A stretch of 9,215 nt of DNA, taken from the NCBI GenBank assembly GCA_023262195.1, contig JALRDM010000289.1:1-9215 (forward strand), read 5' to 3'. Positions 6,239 through 9,215 of the stretch are shown here, one piece after another. The translations under genes and the position numbers were made by a program. The notes beneath the pieces were generated by a model, which made no database searches, was not told the DNA's origin, and saw only the letters and a list, made by a program, of their open reading frames with translations. Numbering within the stretch: the stretch's first letter is position 1; each line of letters opens with the position of its first letter. This DNA comes from Salibacteraceae bacterium (GTDB lineage Bacteria > Bacteroidota > Bacteroidia > Flavobacteriales_G > Salibacteraceae).

Positions 6239-6778
6239 CTAGAAAGACTCAATCATTTGAGTCATGTGCTCGCGCCAGAAATTCCCCATGATGTCAGCAT
6301 CGGAAGAAGATTCCAGCTCGGCATGCTTGATCACCACTTGTGTTTTTGTTTTACCCTTCTCTCTGAAGTTGACCCCAATATTAGAGTTATCAGAAAGCCA
6401 CTTGCATTCGAGCCGCTTGCGATTAACGTGGTTTTGTAACTGCGCGCGCTGCTCATTTTCAAGCCACTCCACCGTGCGATTAAATACTTCAGCAACCGGG
6501 TAGTTGAAGGTTTTTGACACTTCCACTTTGTAGAGGTCTGCTTTTGTTGGAGGATCGCATTTGCCGATATGTTGACAAAAGTTTAAGGCCACAGCCTTAG
6601 CACAATCTTCATCTAAATGATAATTGTCTACAAGCCTTTGGGCCATTTCTTCTAAGGAATATTTCTCGAAGCTTTTGCTTGTGAGTTCGCTATGCCATTG
6701 ATTCCAGAGCCTTCCTGATTCTTTCAAAATTTCTTGATCCGAATAAAAGGCAGTTTTGAGTGGGGCTGTTTTTTTCAT
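6239..6778 (-). CDS. SRPBCC-type protein with N-terminal helical domain (AHSA1-like relative)
   Basis: The start ATG at 6776-6778 overlaps the phosphatase stop as ATGA, giving 179 residues; a frame nine codons longer exists but would overlap the phosphatase by 31 bp, so the ATGA start is preferred. Residues about 20-75 form a helical module (SGRLWNQWHSEL then EEMAQRLVDNYHLD) like the one that precedes the SRPBCC domain in a common family whose usual motif there is a Trp pair followed by a YER-type helix. Here that site reads DEDCAKAVALNFCQHIG, lacking the Trp pair. Residues about 83-179 look SRPBCC-like: YKVEVSKTFNYPVAEVF, ECKWLSDNSNIGVNFREKGK, KTQVVIKHAEL and the closing NFWREHMTQMIESF helix. 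Such domains bind hydrophobic ligands or act as co-chaperones; the role here is unknown. It is probably cytoplasmic and translationally coupled to the phosphatase. Confidence 0.7.
   Translation of the reverse strand: MKKTAPLKTAFYSDQEILKESGRLWNQWHSELTSKSFEKYSLEEMAQRLVDNYHLDEDCAKAVALNFCQHIGKCDPPTKADLYKVEVSKTFNYPVAEVFNRTVEWLENEQRAQLQNHVNRKRLECKWLSDNSNIGVNFREKGKTKTQVVIKHAELESSSDADIMGNFWREHMTQMIESF
6246..6263 (-). terminator. Candidate hairpin at the convergent gene junction
   Basis: A perfect 7-bp inverted repeat, GACTCAA (6246-6252) and TTGAGTC (6257-6263), encloses a 4-nt loop inside the last codons of the SRPBCC-type gene. Read on the minus strand it is followed by TTTCT, a weak T-tract; read on the plus strand no T-run follows. 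It could help end the minus-strand transcript and act as a block at this tight tail-to-tail junction. The short stem and weak tract keep this tentative. Confidence 0.35.
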
Positions 6779-8073
6779 GAGAAACTCTTTAGTGTTTTGG
6801 TCCACAATTCATTTCCGTCCGAATCAAAAATAGAAATCTTCATTTGTCTTTCCTTCCTTGGACCAAAAAACTCGAGGATTCCAAAATTTTGTTCACCAAT
6901 GGCGGTGCCTTCCACGCGTAGGTTATTGGTCTCATCTAAGGGAGAGTAACTCTTGCTAGTAAGTGGACTCACCGTAAGGTCGTACATTTCGATACCATTG
7001 TCGGCCTTATACATACTGAGTTCTGTGCTGTGTCTATCACCAGTGAGAAAAATCACACCCTCAATCTTTTCTTCGATGATTCTGCGCATGAGGTATTTCC
7101 GTTCTTCTGCATACACTGCGTGATTTTCAAACCGCTTGGCCGTGTTTAATACTTGTCCGCCCACGGCTACCATCTTGAATGGTGCACGGCTATATTTTAG
7201 GTTATCAATCAACCATTCAATCTGTTCTTTGCCTAAAATTTGAGTTTCCCTTTCAGCCAGTTCATCCGGAGTACGGTGCGTTCGATTATCTAGTAAAAAG
7301 AAATCAATATCGTTGAATTGAAATGCGCTGGTAATGCCATCAAAATCTGCAGTGCCCGTGGTGGGGTTTCCCCAAAACAGATCAAAGGCTTCTATGGCGA
7401 TGTCTTTGTGAATCCAGCTGCCATTCGCGTCATTTGGCCCAAAATCGTGGTCATCCCAAATGGCATAGTGCTGCCCAGTTTGAAGCAAGCGTTGCATTTC
7501 GGACGTTTGTCTGGTGTGGGAGTATCGGTGCAGGTATCCGCTGCGCGATGACCAATCGGGTTCGCGCAGGTAGATGTTGTCGCCCAGCCAAAGCATCATG
7601 TCTGGCGACTTATCCGCAATGGAGTTGAAAATGTGATAACCGCGTCCATAGGGTTCTCCTGGCCGATCATACTTCGCTTCGTTGATGTAGGTGCAGCTAC
7701 CCAGTGCCACCTTAAACTTTGGGGGATCCGTTCGGTATTGCCATAAGGGTTGAGTTTTAAATCGATGCCCTTCCGAAACTGAATTCTCAGCTCCTTGAAT
7801 ATCGATGTTGTAATCATACTCAGTGCCGGGTTCTAAGTTTTCAATTTCAAACTCTACCGTAAATGCGTTTTCACTCAGCGCATCAGTTGGCTGGCTAAAG
7901 GAAGAGATTTGTTCGTGCAGCAGATTTACCTGTGCCGGTTGGTCGAGTTGCATCCATATGGTGGCCGTGGTCATGGTAGTATGGCATACCATCGGACCTG
8001 ACACTATCTTTTGAGCTTGTATGCCTGCGAATGGTAATAATGCCAGCAAGGCTAGGTTAACGTACTTTTTCAT
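6775..8073 (-). CDS. PhoD-like alkaline phosphatase / phosphodiesterase, exported
   Basis: Counted from the ATG at 8071-8073 the product has 432 residues; a TTG three codons earlier is possible but the ATG directly starts a clean signal peptide (KK at 2-3, hydrophobic 6-17, cleavage likely after GIQA at 20). Residues about 22-108 fit a PhoD N-terminal Fn3-like domain. The metallophosphatase domain follows with ALGSC (C127), LWLGDNIY (D165, N166), YAIWDDHDFGPND (D207, D208, H209, D210) and FLTGDRHSTELS (D346, R347, H348), matching the PhoD/phospholipase D-like set that binds Fe and Ca. It would cleave phosphomono- or diesters in the periplasm or outside the cell, likely for phosphate scavenging or wall-polymer turnover. 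Unlike classical PhoD it lacks a twin-arginine signal. It is first in a two-gene unit with the SRPBCC-type gene and diverges from the YCII gene. Confidence 0.9.
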   Translation of the reverse strand: MKKYVNLALLALLPFAGIQAQKIVSGPMVCHTTMTTATIWMQLDQPAQVNLLHEQISSFSQPTDALSENAFTVEFEIENLEPGTEYDYNIDIQGAENSVSEGHRFKTQPLWQYRTDPPKFKVALGSCTYINEAKYDRPGEPYGRGYHIFNSIADKSPDMMLWLGDNIYLREPDWSSRSGYLHRYSHTRQTSEMQRLLQTGQHYAIWDDHDFGPNDANGSWIHKDIAIEAFDLFWGNPTTGTADFDGITSAFQFNDIDFFLLDNRTHRTPDELAERETQILGKEQIEWLIDNLKYSRAPFKMVAVGGQVLNTAKRFENHAVYAEERKYLMRRIIEEKIEGVIFLTGDRHSTELSMYKADNGIEMYDLTVSPLTSKSYSPLDETNNLRVEGTAIGEQNFGILEFFGPRKERQMKISIFDSDGNELWTKTLKSFS

Positions 8074-8152
8074 AGTGCTCAATGTTAGTACATCGTTTCT
8101 TAAATAAAGAATAAAAGATGGTTAAGCGAGGTGGTGCAACGCTTTTCACATA

Positions 8153-8168
8153 TAGATTTGTTAATCTA
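8153..8168 (+). promoter_or_regulatory. Bacteroidota-type -7 box with overlapping inverted repeat
   Basis: TAGATTTG at 8153-8160 is an exact match to the Bacteroidota -7 consensus TAnnTTTG, 19 bp before the ATG of the YCII gene. The same bases form a perfect inverted repeat, TAGATT (8153-8158) and AATCTA (8163-8168), around a 4-bp spacer, so a regulator could bind on the promoter, or the repeat is a chance effect of AT-rich DNA. No good -33 TTG element was found at the expected distance, which lowers confidence. The region also lies between divergent genes, so it may hold the phosphatase promoter on the other strand, which I could not place. Confidence 0.45.
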
Positions 8169-8179
8169 ATTATTTGATA

Positions 8180-8512
8180 ATGAAAGAATTTATTCTGCTC
8201 TTCAGAGGCGGAAAGACTTCAGAGGCAAGCAATGTAGATTTAATCGAGCATGAAGATGCTTGGGATGCATGGATGGAGCATTTGGAAAATGAGGGTATGC
8301 TCATCGATGGCCTACCCATGCGTGATACAGGTTTACTCCTCAGTAAGAAGTCAATGCAAGAAACAGACCTCAGCATCAACAACGGAATTAGCGGTTATTT
8401 AATTATTCAATGCGAGGATATAGACACAGCCACTGAAATTGCTCAGGAGTGTCCCATTTTTGATTTTGACGGTCAAGTAGAGCTGCGCGAGCTGATTAAC
8501 GAGCGAGGGTAG
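8180..8512 (+). CDS. YCII-family (YciI-like) small protein
   Basis: From the ATG at 8180 the product has 110 residues; a TTG two codons upstream is the only longer option and is unlikely. The layout follows the YCII/DGPF ferredoxin-like alpha-beta fold: MKEFILLFRGG strand at 1-11, DAWDAWMEHLENEGML helix at 26-41, IDGLPMRDTGLLL at 42-54, GYLIIQCEDIDTATEIAQECP at 72-92, and a final GQVELREL strand at 98-105. Some relatives are dehalogenase-like or sigma-factor-linked, but most have no proven activity; catalytic residues cannot be assigned with certainty here. Length is normal. It is followed after 36 bp by the MsrA gene on the same strand, probably in one transcript from the 8153 promoter. Confidence 0.85.
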   Translation: MKEFILLFRGGKTSEASNVDLIEHEDAWDAWMEHLENEGMLIDGLPMRDTGLLLSKKSMQETDLSINNGISGYLIIQCEDIDTATEIAQECPIFDFDGQVELRELINERG

Positions 8513-8548
8513 TAAGAAACATTCGTTTCGTTCGTCTGTTCCTGTATT

Positions 8549-9215
8549 ATGTATAAAGCAGTTATAAGATTAATGTGCTTGTTGCCCATGTATGCCGTAA
8601 CGTCATGCTCAGGCAACAACACAAATGTTTCAAACAACGAAATCATCAGCGATATGAGCAATGCAGAGGTAGAGAAGTTTAGTGTCGAAGGAAAAACGGA
8701 TACGGCCACCTTTGGTGCGGGCTGTTTTTGGTGTGTAGAGGCAATATTCCAAGAGTTGAAAGGCGTGCATAGCGTAAAATCTGGCTATGCCGGTGGTTTT
8801 GTAAAAAATCCGAGTTACAAAGAAGTATGTACGGGTAGAACTGGTCATGCAGAGGTGGCGCAAATCGTTTATGATCCCAGTGTGATCAGTTTTGAAGAAT
8901 TATTGGAAGTGTTCTGGAAAACACACGACCCTACTAAGGTCAACAGACAGGGAGCCGATGTGGGCACACAATATCGATCTGCAGTGTTTTTTCATAATGA
9001 GGAACAAAAAGAGAAGGCTGCATTTTACATGAAGAAGTTAGACGAGTCTGGTGTTTTCCAAAACCCCATTGTTACGACTATTGAGCCTTATGAGAACTAC
9101 TACGAGGCGGAAGACTATCATCAAGACTATTACAACAATAATAGATCCCAAGGCTATTGCCGTATGGTGATTCAGCCAAAAGTTGAAAAGTTTAGAAAGG
9201 CGTTTTCAGAGAAGT
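8549..9215 (+). CDS. msrA: Methionine sulfoxide reductase A, lipoprotein form (3' partial)
   Basis: The frame from ATG 8549 stays open for 222 codons to the window edge with no stop seen. Residues 1-20 form a lipoprotein signal with lipobox VTSC, C20 being the lipidated Cys, followed by an Asn/Ser-rich linker to about 45. The catalytic domain starts at TATFGAGCFWCVEAIF: C59 in GCFWC is the sulfenic-acid-forming nucleophile. SGYAGG at 78-83, TGHAEV at 98-103, HDPTKVNRQGADVGTQYRS at 126-144 and QGYC at 201-204 are standard MsrA motifs, with C204 a candidate resolving Cys. The enzyme reduces Met-S-sulfoxide in damaged proteins; the anchor places it at the periplasmic or outer-membrane surface, where it would need an exported electron donor. 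A C-terminal MsrB domain cannot be excluded because the end is missing. Confidence 0.93.
   Translation, partial: MYKAVIRLMCLLPMYAVTSCSGNNTNVSNNEIISDMSNAEVEKFSVEGKTDTATFGAGCFWCVEAIFQELKGVHSVKSGYAGGFVKNPSYKEVCTGRTGHAEVAQIVYDPSVISFEELLEVFWKTHDPTKVNRQGADVGTQYRSAVFFHNEEQKEKAAFYMKKLDESGVFQNPIVTTIEPYENYYEAEDYHQDYYNNNRSQGYCRMVIQPKVEKFRKAFSEK

Noticed and set aside
6779..6805. Nine extra codons at the start of the SRPBCC-type gene
   Set aside because: They would lie inside the phosphatase coding end; the ATG at 6776-6778 forms a standard ATGA overlap and starts directly before the conserved part.
8074..8082. TTG start three codons upstream for the PhoD-like gene
   Set aside because: The ATG at 8071-8073 begins a normal signal peptide (MKKYVNLALL); a TTG three codons earlier adds nothing.
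8630..8863. 77-codon minus-strand frame opposite the MsrA gene
   Set aside because: It is antisense to the catalytic core of MsrA, whose motifs are intact; it is a frame shadow.

Overview
The window looks like a chromosomal segment from a member of the Bacteroidota, probably of the Flavobacteriales type. The evidence is about 40-50% GC in the stretches I counted, AT-rich leaders without clear Shine-Dalgarno sites, one good Bacteroidota-type -7 box (TAGATTTG), a DUF5723-like outer-membrane barrel, and several exported proteins whose signal peptides end before Gln (SAQ, ANAQ, QAQ). The placement below phylum is inference. No rRNA, tRNA, CRISPR array, insertion sequence or phage gene is visible.

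Layout. (1) Positions 1-2256 hold a compact plus-strand operon: the end of an AIM24/TIGR00266 gene, a secreted ChaN-like protein, a hotdog acyl-CoA thioesterase, and an alpha/beta-hydrolase that starts at TTG overlapping the previous stop. A strong intrinsic terminator at 2217-2256 closes it. (2) Positions 2257-2541 are a convergent intergenic gap with one weak minus-strand open frame broken by a TGA. (3) Positions 2542-3972 on the minus strand carry a DEDDh exonuclease with an ExoX-like C-terminal module, followed by a fumarylacetoacetate hydrolase-family enzyme. (4) Positions 4025-4078 form a 54-bp imperfect palindrome like a REP or dispersed intergenic repeat, just ahead of a plus-strand DUF218/YdcF-like membrane protein (4104-4784). 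(5) Next is the barrel protein (4817-6229). (6) Converging on it is a minus-strand pair: a PhoD-like exported phosphatase followed, through an ATGA overlap, by a two-part SRPBCC-type protein. (7) Diverging from the phosphatase, a YCII-family gene and a lipoprotein methionine sulfoxide reductase A run off the right edge.

Working together. Much of the window serves the cell envelope: a ChaN-like protein, a DUF218 membrane protein, an outer-membrane barrel, a secreted phosphatase and an anchored MsrA. The rest are small metabolic or repair enzymes. The gene pairs look like ordinary housekeeping and accessory units. I do not see a convincing new multi-gene system. The best leads are the palindromic element at 4025-4078, the Met/Gly/His-rich loop in the ChaN-like protein, the divergent SRPBCC-type protein coupled to the phosphatase, and the broken open frame at 2293-2493.

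Three start codons need care. The phosphatase most likely begins at the ATG at 8073, the SRPBCC-type protein at 6778 and the YCII protein at 8180, each downstream of the longest possible frame.
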